64,000 nt of DNA from Spongiibacter thalassae (GTDB taxonomy: Bacteria > Pseudomonadota > Gammaproteobacteria > Pseudomonadales > Spongiibacteraceae): contig NZ_JAAWWK010000002.1 of assembly GCF_012272835.1 (NCBI RefSeq), positions 401,451 to 465,450 on the forward strand, read 5' to 3'. Both the position numbers and the translations under genes were made by a program. Numbering within the stretch: position 1 is the first letter of the stretch; each line of letters starts with the position of its first letter. Below are positions 1 through 9,223 of this stretch, one piece after another. Under the pieces are notes generated by a model. It was not told the DNA's origin, made no database searches, and saw only the letters and a list, made by a program, of their open reading frames with translations.

Positions 1-1
1 G

Positions 2-1927
2 CGCGATATCGATGGCCATCTGGAAAACCTGACGCTGAACCGCGACGAGCCAATACGCGATGAAGCGACGATCCGCGCCATTTTTGAGTGGGATGTCAAT
101 GCCGATCTGGTTGCCGCACTGAAACTGGAAGCGGGTAAATTCGACGTAAATGGTCGCCAGATTGAGATTATCAACGATAACCCCTCTACCTCAGATACCG
201 ACGCCTTTAACGGTCGTACCTATGGTGAGATCCTTGATCGCACCCAGATCACGGTAGGCCCTGCGGTAATTGTGGACGTTGATGCCGACTCCTCGGTGTT
301 GAACAATTTCCAGGATTACAAACGCTCCTCTAACGGTGACTACAGCTACAACGACACCTACAACATGACCCTGAACGTGGATTGGTATCGCGAAGGTCAC
401 CAGTTCACCTTTATTACCGGCATTTTGGGGTATGACACTGCTGAGCTGTGTGACTGTGACTTTACCGGCGCCTCGGTATTCAGTGTTGCTGCAGAAGAAA
501 ACTACGAGCAATTCAGCCAGGAATTCCGCTGGGTATCGCCCGCCGGGGAAGAGTTTGAATTTATCGGCGGCGGCTTTGTGCAGTTGAGCGACCTTGAGTT
601 CTTCGACAGTATTCGCGTTGAAAGCGATATACTTCCTCAGCTGTTGAACGCCGCTGACTTGCAGGAAGGTGGTGCGCGAGGCGAGCGGCCTCCGTTTGAT
701 ACCCAAGGTGGCCCAACCATCAGTGGTATTCCTCTGGTTGCCGGTGGTGTTGGTGACGCGGGTGATGAAATCATCAACCTGGGGACGCCGCGGAACTTTA
801 GTACAGAGACACAGCTGTTCTCTGTCTTCCTGCAAACGACCTGGAATTTTGCTGACGACATGCGCGGTACCCTTGGTCTGCGTTATGCCTATGAGCAAAA
901 GGATGGTAGCCGTAGCCTGGACTTCTCCGATATCTCCACCGGTCAGCGCCGGGACGAGGGGGAAATCGATACGGTTGTGGCTAAGAACTTCTCTGCAGAG
1001 CGCCATGACCTGAGCGGATCGCGCACCGAGCAAAATGTGTCGCCGTCGCTGAATATCCAGTGGGATTACGACGACGAAATGATGATCTACTCTACTCTGG
1101 CGCGGGGCTTCAAGTCCGGTGGTTACGATGCGCGTTCCAACGCCTCGCCCGAAGCTAACCAGATTCGTGCCTTGCAGAATCCCGATAGCGAGCCGCTGAT
1201 TCTGGTGGGTAGCTTCGAGTATGAAGAAGAGCAGGCGACCAGTCTGGAAGTGGGCGCAAAATCAACGCTGCTTGATGGTGCTGCCGAGTTGAATATCGCC
1301 GCTTTCTACACCGAGTATGACGATCTTCAGGTCAGCGTATTTGACGGCACCCTGGGCTTCAACGTGGGTAATGCGGGTGCAGCGCGCACTATGGGTATCG
1401 AGCTTGATGGCCGAATGGCTATCACTGAAAAGCTGATGATGACCGGTGCTCTGGCGGTACTGGACTTCGAATTTACCGAATTCGATACCGGCCAGTGCTA
1501 CCAGGGGCAGCAGGCTGACACGGTTGTTGACGGCACCGAATACTGTGACTACAAAGGTAAAACTAACCAGTACGTTGCGGATTACTCCGGTAACCTGACC
1601 TTTGTCTACACCACCATGGTGAGTGACGACCTGGAATTCCGTGGCGGGGCTGATATTGTCTTCACCGGTGCCTACAACTCCTCGCAAAACCTCGACCCGA
1701 GCCAGGAGCAGGATGCTTACCAGAAGCTGAACCTGCGTATGGCGCTGTCGAATGTTGAGCAGGGCTGGGATGTTGCACTGTTGGTGAAAAACGCTACCGA
1801 CGAAACCGTGATTTCCTACTCCAACGACACCCCGTTGGCGAGCAATATCTTCGGTTCGATTGGTCACTATGGCTTCATCGAAGCACCGCGTTCATTTGCC
1901 CTTCAGGGTACCTACCGCTGGTACTAA
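2..1927 (+). CDS. TonB-dependent receptor, 3' part (5' end outside window)
   Basis: C-terminal about 641 residues of an outer-membrane TonB-dependent receptor. The frame is open from base 2 with no start in the window, so the plug domain and most of the signal region lie upstream. What is visible is the beta-barrel: alternating aromatic/hydrophobic strands, long acidic loops, motifs such as GTLGLRYAYEQKDGS and FKSGGYDARSN that are typical of the FecA/FyuA-like receptors abundant in marine gammaproteobacteria and sphingomonads, and a final strand ending GTYRWY with a terminal aromatic residue as outer-membrane beta-barrel proteins need. A strong terminator follows. The substrate cannot be told from this part; siderophore, vitamin or lipid/glycan ligands are all possible. 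Confidence 0.9.
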   Translation, partial: RDIDGHLENLTLNRDEPIRDEATIRAIFEWDVNADLVAALKLEAGKFDVNGRQIEIINDNPSTSDTDAFNGRTYGEILDRTQITVGPAVIVDVDADSSVLNNFQDYKRSSNGDYSYNDTYNMTLNVDWYREGHQFTFITGILGYDTAELCDCDFTGASVFSVAAEENYEQFSQEFRWVSPAGEEFEFIGGGFVQLSDLEFFDSIRVESDILPQLLNAADLQEGGARGERPPFDTQGGPTISGIPLVAGGVGDAGDEIINLGTPRNFSTETQLFSVFLQTTWNFADDMRGTLGLRYAYEQKDGSRSLDFSDISTGQRRDEGEIDTVVAKNFSAERHDLSGSRTEQNVSPSLNIQWDYDDEMMIYSTLARGFKSGGYDARSNASPEANQIRALQNPDSEPLILVGSFEYEEEQATSLEVGAKSTLLDGAAELNIAAFYTEYDDLQVSVFDGTLGFNVGNAGAARTMGIELDGRMAITEKLMMTGALAVLDFEFTEFDTGQCYQGQQADTVVDGTEYCDYKGKTNQYVADYSGNLTFVYTTMVSDDLEFRGGADIVFTGAYNSSQNLDPSQEQDAYQKLNLRMALSNVEQGWDVALLVKNATDETVISYSNDTPLASNIFGSIGHYGFIEAPRSFALQGTYRWY

Positions 1928-1953
1928 GCTGAAACGAACGCCCTTGATATGAT

Positions 1954-1977
1954 AACGCCGCTTTATGCGGCGTTTTT
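1954..1977 (+). terminator. Rho-independent terminator after the TonB receptor
   Basis: Perfect 8-bp stem AACGCCGC / GCGGCGTT around a TTTAT loop, followed at once by a T run. It lies 27 bases after the receptor stop codon. Confidence 0.9.
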
Positions 1978-2113
1978 CGTTATTGGGGAAGGGATCGTTT
2001 TCGGCTCTTGCGCCGTAGTGGGGGTAAGGTCGCAATCGTCGCGGTCACCCTGGGCCGAGAAATCCTCCCCATGTACTATCTCAATGTGTTGTTGATAAAA
2101 GGCGGGTACTCCA

Positions 2114-3076
2114 TTGCAGAGTATTGATCAATTGATTGTTGCTGCCGCTGCTGATGCCCTGGAGCAGGGGCGGCGCGGCTGGTTGTGCTGTATAGCGGAA
2201 ACCTTTGGTGCCTCGCCGCGCCCCCTCGGCTCGCTGTTGTTTCTCGATAGTGACGGCAATCTGACCGGCTCGCTGTCTGGGGGCTGTATCGAAGATGATT
2301 TGCTTGAGCGTTTGGCGGCGGGGCAGTTGGCCGTGGGTGCGCCGGAGGTCATCGAGTATGGCGTGACGCCGGAGGAAAACGAGCGTTTTGGCCTGCCCTG
2401 CGGTGGTCGAATGCGGATCGTGATTGAGGCGCTTGACGAATCGAAGCTGGCACTACTGCGCACGCTGGCCAGTGCCTTGGCCCAGCGCCGGGTGCTGAGA
2501 CGTTATGTCGACCTTGTCGGTGGCGACTGGCGACTGGAGGAACGCAAAGTGTGCGAGCCCCTGTGCTTGGATGAAAACACTCTCATTCAGGACTTTGGTC
2601 CGCGCTTTCAGTTGCTGTTGGTGGGGGCAAATGAACTCGCCCGCTGTATCTCGGAGATTGCTCTGGCAATGGACTATCGGGTGGTGGTGTGTGACCCCCG
2701 CGCCGATCGGCTTCAGCAATGGGGTTTGGCCGGTGTTGAGTTGGTCGGTGATATGCCGGACGATGCGGTTATGGCCTATGCCCGGGATGCCCACAGTATG
2801 GTTATTACCCTTACCCATGATCCCCGTATCGACGACATGGCCTTAATGCAGGCCTTGCTGGAGGACATCTTCTACGTTGGTGCACTGGGGTCAGAGCGCA
2901 CTTCGGCCAAGCGCCGGGAGCGTTTGCGCCTGCTGGATCTCAGCGAGGACCAAATCGCCCGGCTGCACGCGCCGGTAGGGCTGAACATCGGCAGTAAATC
3001 GGCGATGGAGATTGCTGTGGCGATTATGGCGGAATTGACCCAGTTACGCGCCAGAGGGAGTCGACGTGTTGCCTGA
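2114..3076 (+). CDS. XdhC/CoxI family molybdoenzyme maturation protein
   Basis: Predicted cytoplasmic accessory protein of 320 residues. The N-terminal XdhC_CoxI domain contains the hallmark SGGCIEDD (Cys58); in the family this part binds molybdenum cofactor and helps sulfurate and insert it into xanthine dehydrogenase or CO dehydrogenase-type enzymes. A Rossmann-like C-terminal domain starts near residue 165 (LLLVGANELAR, then VVVCDPRADR) and ends with YVGALGSERTSAKRRERL, a strongly conserved family motif. The start is taken as TTG; no better ATG lies in frame upstream. It is followed closely by a MobA-like nucleotidyltransferase gene, the usual partner. No molybdenum hydroxylase structural gene is in the window, so the client enzyme must be encoded elsewhere. 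Confidence 0.85.
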   Translation: MQSIDQLIVAAAADALEQGRRGWLCCIAETFGASPRPLGSLLFLDSDGNLTGSLSGGCIEDDLLERLAAGQLAVGAPEVIEYGVTPEENERFGLPCGGRMRIVIEALDESKLALLRTLASALAQRRVLRRYVDLVGGDWRLEERKVCEPLCLDENTLIQDFGPRFQLLLVGANELARCISEIALAMDYRVVVCDPRADRLQQWGLAGVELVGDMPDDAVMAYARDAHSMVITLTHDPRIDDMALMQALLEDIFYVGALGSERTSAKRRERLRLLDLSEDQIARLHAPVGLNIGSKSAMEIAVAIMAELTQLRARGSRRVA

Positions 3077-3118
3077 TTATATTTTGTGTGGCTGTCCGCT
3101 CGCCGGTGGATTGACCCC

Positions 3119-3757
3119 GTGACCTTGCCACTACTCATTCTGGCTGCGGGCAAAAGCCGTCGCTTTGGCGCAGAGGACAAGCGTTTTGTCACTATGCCCA
3201 AGGGCGGTCCCTTGTTGCCGGCACTTATTCGTCGCGGCGGGAAGGCGGGGCTGGACGTGTGGGTGGTGCTGGACCCTGCCGCCGAGGACGCGCCCCGAGT
3301 GACTCAGCAGCTAAGCTGTCCCTGGTTGTTCGCCGCGAATGCCAGCAGAGGGATGGCCTCCAGTATCGCTGGCGGCGTCAGTTTACTGCGCCAGTACTAC
3401 CGGAAAATCGAGCAGTCCGAGCCTGACGCAGTGTTGCTGATGCCCGCGGACCTGCCGTTGATCAGAATTCACACCCTGCGCGCCGTCGCCGCCGCTGCCG
3501 CCGCCGATACCATTGTTCAGCCTTTTTGCGGTGATAAAAATGGCCACCCGGTAGCCTTTGGTCGCCGGTTTTGGTCGGAGCTAATGACCCTCGATGGAGA
3601 TGGCGGTGCCAGATCGGTTATTCAGCGTCACCCTGCTGCACAACGCTCGCTGGTGGTGGATGATGAGGGGATTTACCGCGATGGTGATACCCCGGAGCTG
3701 ATGGCCGCGACACTGGCGCGGTTGGATCCACCTGATGACTCAGGGTGTGGGCAATAG
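3119..3757 (+). CDS. MobA-like NTP transferase (molybdenum cofactor cytidylyltransferase family)
   Basis: About 212 residues with the nucleotidyltransferase signature LAAGKSRRFG and a conserved DKR just after it near the N terminus, LLMPADLPLI around residue 106 (the Mg-binding Asp region) and GHPVAFGRRFW around residue 141. These are typical of MocA/MobA-like enzymes that add CMP or GMP to molybdopterin. I chose the GTG at 3119 because GGTGGA lies 8 bases upstream; an in-frame GTG at 3086 would add 11 residues. It sits 42 bases after xdhC and is probably cotranscribed, fitting a role in making the cofactor that XdhC handles. Its last 18 bases overlap the convergent LysR gene. Cytidylyl rather than guanylyl transfer is inferred from the XdhC pairing only. 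Confidence 0.8.
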   Translation: MTLPLLILAAGKSRRFGAEDKRFVTMPKGGPLLPALIRRGGKAGLDVWVVLDPAAEDAPRVTQQLSCPWLFAANASRGMASSIAGGVSLLRQYYRKIEQSEPDAVLLMPADLPLIRIHTLRAVAAAAAADTIVQPFCGDKNGHPVAFGRRFWSELMTLDGDGGARSVIQRHPAAQRSLVVDDEGIYRDGDTPELMAATLARLDPPDDSGCGQ

Positions 3758-4606
3758 CTCGATAAAGGCCTCGGCGGCGTTCGACAGGCTGCGGCGTCGG
3801 TGGTGAACGCAGCCGAGGCTGCGACTCAATTTCAGGTCTTGCAGCTGCAAGGCGGTCACGGTGTCATCCACCAGTGTCAGCGGCAAAATGCTCCAGCCGA
3901 GACCGATACTGACCATCACCTTGATGGTTTCCAGATAGTTCGTGGACATGCCAATGTCCATTTCCAGTCCCTGATCGTCGAAGAGTTGTTTGATAATCTG
4001 GCCGGTATAGGTGTTCAGGCCCGGTGGAATGGCGGTGTATTCGCTGAGCATTCTGGCGGTGACCACAGGTGTTGCAGCAAGGGGGTGGTCGTGGGCTACC
4101 GCTACGGTCAATGTGTCTTCCCATACCCTAATAAACTGTAGCTGGTCTTCCTGACTGGGCGACAGGGTAATCACCGCAAGGTCCATTTCGCCGTGCAGGA
4201 TGCGTTTGTGGGCTTGCTCAGAGTCCATAAAGTCGATGTCCAGCTGCACCTCGGGGTAGCGTCGGGAGTACTCCCGCAGTATCGGCGGCAGCCGGTGCAG
4301 CCCGATATGATGGCTGATGCCCATGGTCAGGCGGCCGGATACACTGCCGCGCAAATCGTTGATCCGTCGCTGGGCTTTGCGAATATCCAATAGAATTTGC
4401 CGGGCTTCCGGGAGCAGGGCATTACCGGCTTCGGTGAGGTGGACATGCTTGCCGATGCGATCGAACAGCTTGCACTCTAACTGTTTTTCCAATGTGGCAA
4501 TGCGTTTGCTCACCGCTGGCTGAGTGAGGTGGAGTTGGTTGGCGGCCAGAGAGAAGGAGGCGTTTTCCGCCACCGCTAAAAAGGCTTGTAATGATTGGGT
4601 GTCCAT
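3740..4606 (-). CDS. LysR-family transcriptional regulator, divergent from leuC
   Basis: Standard LysR protein of 288 residues: winged helix-turn-helix in residues 1-60 ([20 protein letters not shown]) and a periplasmic-binding-like effector domain in the rest ([32 protein letters not shown]). It is divergent from leuC with 115 bases between start codons, an arrangement also known next to leuC in Pseudomonas. The shared intergenic region holds an inverted repeat with the LysR T-N11-A spacing, placed 65 bases upstream of the predicted leuC start site, so it probably activates the leuCDB genes. The effector cannot be read from sequence; a leucine-pathway intermediate is a reasonable guess. Confidence 0.88.
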   Translation of the reverse strand: MDTQSLQAFLAVAENASFSLAANQLHLTQPAVSKRIATLEKQLECKLFDRIGKHVHLTEAGNALLPEARQILLDIRKAQRRINDLRGSVSGRLTMGISHHIGLHRLPPILREYSRRYPEVQLDIDFMDSEQAHKRILHGEMDLAVITLSPSQEDQLQFIRVWEDTLTVAVAHDHPLAATPVVTARMLSEYTAIPPGLNTYTGQIIKQLFDDQGLEMDIGMSTNYLETIKVMVSIGLGWSILPLTLVDDTVTALQLQDLKLSRSLGCVHHRRRSLSNAAEAFIELLPTP

Positions 4607-4621
4607 ACGGCGATTTTATCT

Positions 4622-4636
4622 ATTCCATATTGGAAT
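4622..4636. promoter_or_regulatory. Candidate LysR operator (T-N11-A) upstream of leuC
   Basis: Perfect inverted repeat ATTCCA-TAT-TGGAAT. It contains TTCCATATTGGAA, which has the T-N11-A form typical of LysR recognition sites. It is centred at 4629, between the divergent lysR and leuC genes. Confidence 0.6.
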
Positions 4637-4658
4637 TCAAATAATAAAAAATATGAAT

Positions 4659-4687
4659 TTGTGTTATTTGTTTGGGCTGAGTAAAAT
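4659..4687 (+). promoter_or_regulatory. Predicted sigma-70 promoter of leuC
   Basis: -35 TTGTGT, 17-base spacer, -10 TAAAAT. Transcription should begin near 4694, about 28 bases before the leuC ATG. The weak -35 fits a promoter that needs an activator. Confidence 0.55.
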
Positions 4688-4721
4688 TCGTCCATTCAGA
4701 AATATATTTCAGGACGAGGTC

Positions 4722-6143
4722 ATGGCCGGTAAAACGCTTTACGACAAATTATGGGACGCGCACTTGGTTAAGGAGCGCGATGATGGCACCGCGTTGATCT
4801 ATATCGATCGCCAGCTGGTGCACGAAGTTACCTCTCCGCAGGCCTTTGAGGGTCTGCGCCTGGCTGGGCGCAAGCCCTGGCGCACCACCGCCAATATCGC
4901 GACCCCGGATCACAACGTCCCTACTGTGTATGCCGAACGCAGCGCCGGAGTCGCGGGCATTAAAGACGAAGTGTCGCGGATTCAGGTGAAAACCCTGGAC
5001 GACAACTGTGAAGAATTCGGTATCACCGAATTTTCGATCAACGACGAGCGTCAGGGTATTGTTCACGTGGTTGGCCCTGAACAGGGTGCGACCCTGCCCG
5101 GTATGACAGTGGTTTGTGGCGACTCCCATACCGCAACCCACGGCGCACTGGGTGCTCTGGCTCACGGTATTGGCACCTCCGAGGTCGAGCACGTATTGGC
5201 GACCCAGTGTCTGATCCAGAAAAAAAGCAAAAACATGCTGGTGCGGGTCGATGGCCAACTCGGTAAAGGGGTGACGGCCAAGGATGTAGTGCTGGCAGTG
5301 ATTGGCAAGATCGGCACCGCAGGTGGCACTGGCTATGCCATTGAGTTTGGCGGTGAAGTGATTCGCAAGCTGTCGATGGAAGGGCGTATGACCATCTGCA
5401 ATATGGCCATTGAAGCCGGTGCCCGAGTAGGTATGGTGGCGGTGGACCAGACGACCCTCGACTATGTGAAAGGTCGGCCCTTTGCGCCAAATGAGGCGGA
5501 GTGGGAGCAGGCCGTTGCCTATTGGAATACCCTGCACAGCGACAGCGATGCGGTATTCGACAGTGTAGTGGAATTGAACGGCGCAGAGATCCAGCCGCAG
5601 GTGACCTGGGGAACCAGTCCGGAAATGGTGCTGCCGGTGGGAAGTACTGTACCCTCGCCAGAGGATTTTGCCGATGCGGCATCGCGCAGTGCCTGCGAGC
5701 GGGCGTTAAGCTATATGGGGCTGAAGGCGGGCCAGGCGATCACCGATATCAAACTGGACCGGGTTTTCATTGGCTCCTGCACTAACTCGCGCATTGAAGA
5801 CCTGCGTGAAGCGGCGGCGGTGGTCAAGGGCCGCAAGGTGGCGGCAAGCTTGAAGGAAGCATTGGTTGTGCCTGGCTCTGGTCTGGTGAAAAAACAGGCA
5901 GAGGCCGAGGGACTGGACAGGATTTTTCTCGAGGCGGGGCTGCAGTGGCGGGAGCCGGGTTGTTCCATGTGCCTGGCGATGAATGCCGACAAGCTCGGCG
6001 CCGGAGAGCACTGTGCTTCTACGTCCAACCGTAATTTTGAGGGACGTCAGGGCTTCGGGGGGCGCACCCATCTGGTCAGCCCGGCGATGGCTGCCGCTGC
6101 GGCGGTTACCGGACATTTTGTTGACGTACGCGAGCTGATTTAA
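4722..6143 (+). CDS. leuC: 3-isopropylmalate dehydratase large subunit
   Basis: LeuC isomerises 2-isopropylmalate to 3-isopropylmalate in leucine synthesis, as a dimer with LeuD, using a 4Fe-4S cluster. The 473 residues match the family length. The three cluster ligands are visible: Cys353 in FIGSCTNSR and Cys414/Cys417 in EPGCSMC. Other aconitase-family blocks include [20 protein letters not shown] and [20 protein letters not shown]. Start chosen at the ATG preceded by AGGACGAGG; the frame is open further upstream, but that part is not family-like. leuD follows after 10 bases, so the two subunits are cotranscribed. Confidence 0.97.
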   Translation: MAGKTLYDKLWDAHLVKERDDGTALIYIDRQLVHEVTSPQAFEGLRLAGRKPWRTTANIATPDHNVPTVYAERSAGVAGIKDEVSRIQVKTLDDNCEEFGITEFSINDERQGIVHVVGPEQGATLPGMTVVCGDSHTATHGALGALAHGIGTSEVEHVLATQCLIQKKSKNMLVRVDGQLGKGVTAKDVVLAVIGKIGTAGGTGYAIEFGGEVIRKLSMEGRMTICNMAIEAGARVGMVAVDQTTLDYVKGRPFAPNEAEWEQAVAYWNTLHSDSDAVFDSVVELNGAEIQPQVTWGTSPEMVLPVGSTVPSPEDFADAASRSACERALSYMGLKAGQAITDIKLDRVFIGSCTNSRIEDLREAAAVVKGRKVAASLKEALVVPGSGLVKKQAEAEGLDRIFLEAGLQWREPGCSMCLAMNADKLGAGEHCASTSNRNFEGRQGFGGRTHLVSPAMAAAAAVTGHFVDVRELI

Positions 6144-6153
6144 GGAGCCTGCC

Positions 6154-6804
6154 ATGAAAGCATTTACGACATTAGACGGTGTTGTTGCGCCGATGGATCG
6201 CGCCAACGTCGACACCGACATGATTATCCCCAAGCAGTTTTTGAAGTCGATCAAGCGCAGCGGCTTCGGCCCTAACCTGTTCGACGAGCTGCGTTATCTC
6301 GACGAAGGACAGCCCGGGCAAGATTGCAGCGGTCGCCCGTTGAACCCGGATTTTCCGCTGAACTTCCCCCGCTATGCGGGAGCCAGTGTGCTGCTGGCGC
6401 GGGAAAATTTCGGTTGTGGCTCCAGTCGCGAACATGCACCCTGGGCCCTTGAAGATTACGGTTTTCGCTGTGTGATTGCGCCGAGCTTCGCCGATATTTT
6501 CTTTAATAACTGCTTTAAAAACGGTGTACTGCCCATTGTGCTTCCCGCCGATGTGGTCGATGGCTTGTTTAAAGCGGTCTACGACAATGAGGGCTACCGT
6601 TTGGTGGTGGACCTGGCCGAGCAAAAAATTCGCCGACCAGACGGCAGCGAAATCGGTTTCGAGGTTGATGCCTTCCGCAAGCACTGCCTGCTCAATGGTC
6701 TCGATGACATCGGTCTCACTCTGCAGGACGCCGACGCCATTGCTGAGTTTGAGCAGCAGTGGCAGAAAAAGTCGCCATGGCTGTTTCGGGCCCATTCGGC
6801 CTAG
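6154..6804 (+). CDS. leuD: 3-isopropylmalate dehydratase small subunit
   Basis: Small swivelling subunit of isopropylmalate isomerase, 216 residues. It begins [22 protein letters not shown] in the family manner and carries the substrate-loop block [15 protein letters not shown] plus [22 protein letters not shown] ribosome-binding site precedes the ATG, and leuC ends 10 bases upstream. The next gene, leuB, is 110 bases away and appears to have its own promoter. Confidence 0.97.
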   Translation: MKAFTTLDGVVAPMDRANVDTDMIIPKQFLKSIKRSGFGPNLFDELRYLDEGQPGQDCSGRPLNPDFPLNFPRYAGASVLLARENFGCGSSREHAPWALEDYGFRCVIAPSFADIFFNNCFKNGVLPIVLPADVVDGLFKAVYDNEGYRLVVDLAEQKIRRPDGSEIGFEVDAFRKHCLLNGLDDIGLTLQDADAIAEFEQQWQKKSPWLFRAHSA

Positions 6805-6844
6805 CTGGATGATTCGCCGGTGTGGGTGACCGTGCCGGTTTATT

Positions 6845-6873
6845 TTGACAACGGGCGGCGACGCAATTATGTT
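6845..6873 (+). promoter_or_regulatory. Predicted sigma-70 promoter upstream of leuB
   Basis: -35 TTGACA (perfect consensus, 6845-6850), 17-base spacer, -10 TATGTT (6868-6873). An inverted repeat (ACGGGCG 6851-6857 / CGCCCGT 6878-6884, with an inner GCAA / TTGC) spans the spacer and -10, which could be an operator or a leader hairpin. Confidence 0.5.
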
Positions 6874-6914
6874 GCAGCGCCCGTCACCACTGAATTTGAT
6901 TAAAGGAAATCACT

Positions 6915-8012
6915 GTGTCAGAAAGCAGCTCCCGCAAGATTTTGATGTTGGCCGGCGACGGCATTGGCCCGGAAATTATGACCGAGGCACGCAAGGTGCT
7001 GGAGGTTGTGAATGCCTCGCAAAACCTCGGACTTGAACTCGACGAGGCGCTGGTTGGCGGCGCGGCGATCGATGCCTTTGGCACCGCCTTGCCCGACGAC
7101 ACCTTTGCCAAATGTGCTGATGCAGAAGCCATATTGCTGGGGGCTGTCGGTGGGCCGAAGTGGGACACGCTCCCTCCGGCAGATCGCCCGGAAAAGGCCG
7201 GGCTGTTGGAGATTCGCAAGCGCCTGGACCTGTTCGGCAATTTGCGTCCGGCCATTTTGTATCCGCAACTTGCCGGGGCGTCGTCCCTCAAGCCAGAGCT
7301 GGTAGCGGGGTTGGATATTCTGATTGTGCGGGAGCTGACCGGTGGCATTTATTTTGGTCAGCCACGGGGTATTCGCGAACTGGAAAATGGCGAGCGCGAA
7401 GGTTACAACACCTACGTTTACAATGAATCGCAAATCCGCCGTATCGCCAAGGTGGCCTTTGAATTGGCGCAAAAGCGGGGCGGACGCTTGTGTTCGGTGG
7501 ATAAGGCCAATGTGCTGGAAGTGACCATGCTGTGGCGGGAAGTGGTGCAGGATATGGCCAAGGACTACCCCGATGTAGAGCTGAGTCATATGTATGTCGA
7601 CAACGCGGCTATGCAGCTGGTGCGGGCGCCGAAGCAATTCGACGTGGTCGTTACCGGCAATATGTTTGGTGATATTCTGTCGGACGCTGCGGCTATGCTC
7701 ACCGGTTCCATTGGTATGCTGCCGTCGGCCTCGCTGGATGTGAATGGTCGCGGTATGTACGAGCCTTGCCACGGCAGTGCGCCGGATATTGCAGGGCAGG
7801 GTATTGCCAACCCCCTGGCGACTATTCTGTCGGTAGCCATGATGCTGCGTTATTCCTGTGCGGAACCGCAGGCCGCGCAGCTCATCGAAGACGCGGTAAG
7901 CCGCGTACTGGATCAGGGCCTGCGTACAGCAGATATTTATTCAGAAGGGTGTCGCAAAGTCAGTACCTCGGAAATGGGCGACGCCGTTGTCGCGGCATTG
8001 ACCCAAGGCTGA
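6915..8012 (+). CDS. leuB: 3-isopropylmalate dehydrogenase
   Basis: NAD-dependent oxidative decarboxylation of 3-isopropylmalate, third step of leucine synthesis. The 365 residues contain the isopropylmalate/isocitrate dehydrogenase blocks: [34 protein letters not shown] (substrate arginines), [13 protein letters not shown], the lysine in [16 protein letters not shown] and the signature [20 protein letters not shown]. Start GTG with AAAGGAAAT upstream. It follows leuCD in the same direction but with a candidate promoter of its own, so it may be transcribed together with asd. Confidence 0.97.
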   Translation: MSESSSRKILMLAGDGIGPEIMTEARKVLEVVNASQNLGLELDEALVGGAAIDAFGTALPDDTFAKCADAEAILLGAVGGPKWDTLPPADRPEKAGLLEIRKRLDLFGNLRPAILYPQLAGASSLKPELVAGLDILIVRELTGGIYFGQPRGIRELENGEREGYNTYVYNESQIRRIAKVAFELAQKRGGRLCSVDKANVLEVTMLWREVVQDMAKDYPDVELSHMYVDNAAMQLVRAPKQFDVVVTGNMFGDILSDAAAMLTGSIGMLPSASLDVNGRGMYEPCHGSAPDIAGQGIANPLATILSVAMMLRYSCAEPQAAQLIEDAVSRVLDQGLRTADIYSEGCRKVSTSEMGDAVVAALTQG

Positions 8013-8020
8013 GAGCGCGT

Positions 8021-8051
8021 GACCCGCATCCGCTGCTGAATGCAGCGGGTC
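8021..8051 (+). promoter_or_regulatory. Overlapping stem-loops in the leuB-asd gap
   Basis: Two mutually exclusive 7-bp stems share bases: GACCCGC (8021-8027) with GCGGGTC (8045-8051), and CCGCTGC (8030-8036) with GCAGCGG (8042-8048). No T run follows, so this is not a standard terminator. It could tune readthrough or message stability ahead of asd. Confidence 0.3.
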
Positions 8052-8107
8052 TCCTTGCGGCATCGCCAGGGGTTGTTGCCGCTCATACATTGTGTTGGAG
8101 AGTTGTT

Positions 8108-9223
8108 ATGAAAGTCGGATTTGTAGGATGGCGTGGCATGGTCGGCTCGGTGCTGATGGGCCGCATGCTGGAAGAAAATGATTTCAACGGTATTGAGCCG
8201 CAGTTTTTTACCACCTCGAATGTTGGCGGTCAGGGCCCCGACATCGGTCGCGACATTGAGCCGCTGAAGGACGCCATGGATATTGCCGCCCTCGCACAGA
8301 TGGACGCGATTATTTCCTGTCAGGGTGGCGACTATACCAAGGCGGTATTTGCTGACCTGCGCGCCAGCGGTTGGCAGGGCTACTGGATCGACGCCGCATC
8401 GTCGCTGCGTATGGCCGACGACGCCATTATTATCCTCGATCCGGTCAATATGAATGTGGTCAAGGAAGGGCTGGCCGCCGGGGTGAAAAACTTCATCGGC
8501 GGCAACTGCACCGTGAGTCTGATGCTGATGGCCATCGGTGGCCTGTTCCGCGAAGGCCTGGTTGAATGGGTAAGCGCCCAGACCTATCAGGCCGCCAGTG
8601 GTGCGGGTGCGCAGAATATGCGCGAGCTGATCAGCCAGATGGGCTCGATCCGCGACGCCGTAGCGCCGGAACTGGCCGATCCGCGCTCAAATATTCTGGA
8701 TATCGACCGAAAAGTGGCCGAGGCCATGCGCAGCGACAGCTTCCCCACCGACAATTTCGGTCACGCCCTCGCCGGCAGTTTGCTGCCGTGGATCGACACC
8801 CAGCTGGAAAATGGCCAGAGTCGTGAGGAGTGGAAGGGGCAGGCTGAAACCAACAAGATTCTCGGCCGCTCGTCCAACCCGATCGCCATTGATGGTACCT
8901 GTGTGCGCATCGGTGCAATGCGTTGTCACAGCCAGGCGCTGACCATCAAGTTGAACAAAAACTTACCGATGGCGGAAATCGAAGCCATTCTTGGCTCGGC
9001 CAACGATTGGGTAGATGTGGTGCCCAATGATCGCGATGCGACTCTTGAGCGACTGACCCCGACGGCCGTCACCGGCACGTTGAAAGTGCCCGTTGGCCGT
9101 TTGCGCAAACTGAACATGGGCGAGCAGTATCTGTCCGCCTTTACGGTTGGTGACCAGTTGTTGTGGGGTGCTGCGGAGCCGCTGCGCCGCATGCTGCGTA
9201 TTTTGAAAGGTGATATTAACTGA
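8108..9223 (+). CDS. asd: Aspartate-semialdehyde dehydrogenase
   Basis: NADPH-dependent reduction of aspartyl phosphate to aspartate semialdehyde, the branch point to Lys/diaminopimelate, Met, Thr and Ile. 371 residues. The N-terminal Rossmann motif [17 protein letters not shown], the catalytic Cys134 in [13 protein letters not shown] and the His in [16 protein letters not shown] place it in the gammaproteobacterial Asd type. The start is the ATG after TTGGAGAGTTGTT. The stop codon overlaps the next start (TGATG), so the Asd-like paralogue downstream is translationally coupled. Confidence 0.97.
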   Translation: MKVGFVGWRGMVGSVLMGRMLEENDFNGIEPQFFTTSNVGGQGPDIGRDIEPLKDAMDIAALAQMDAIISCQGGDYTKAVFADLRASGWQGYWIDAASSLRMADDAIIILDPVNMNVVKEGLAAGVKNFIGGNCTVSLMLMAIGGLFREGLVEWVSAQTYQAASGAGAQNMRELISQMGSIRDAVAPELADPRSNILDIDRKVAEAMRSDSFPTDNFGHALAGSLLPWIDTQLENGQSREEWKGQAETNKILGRSSNPIAIDGTCVRIGAMRCHSQALTIKLNKNLPMAEIEAILGSANDWVDVVPNDRDATLERLTPTAVTGTLKVPVGRLRKLNMGEQYLSAFTVGDQLLWGAAEPLRRMLRILKGDIN

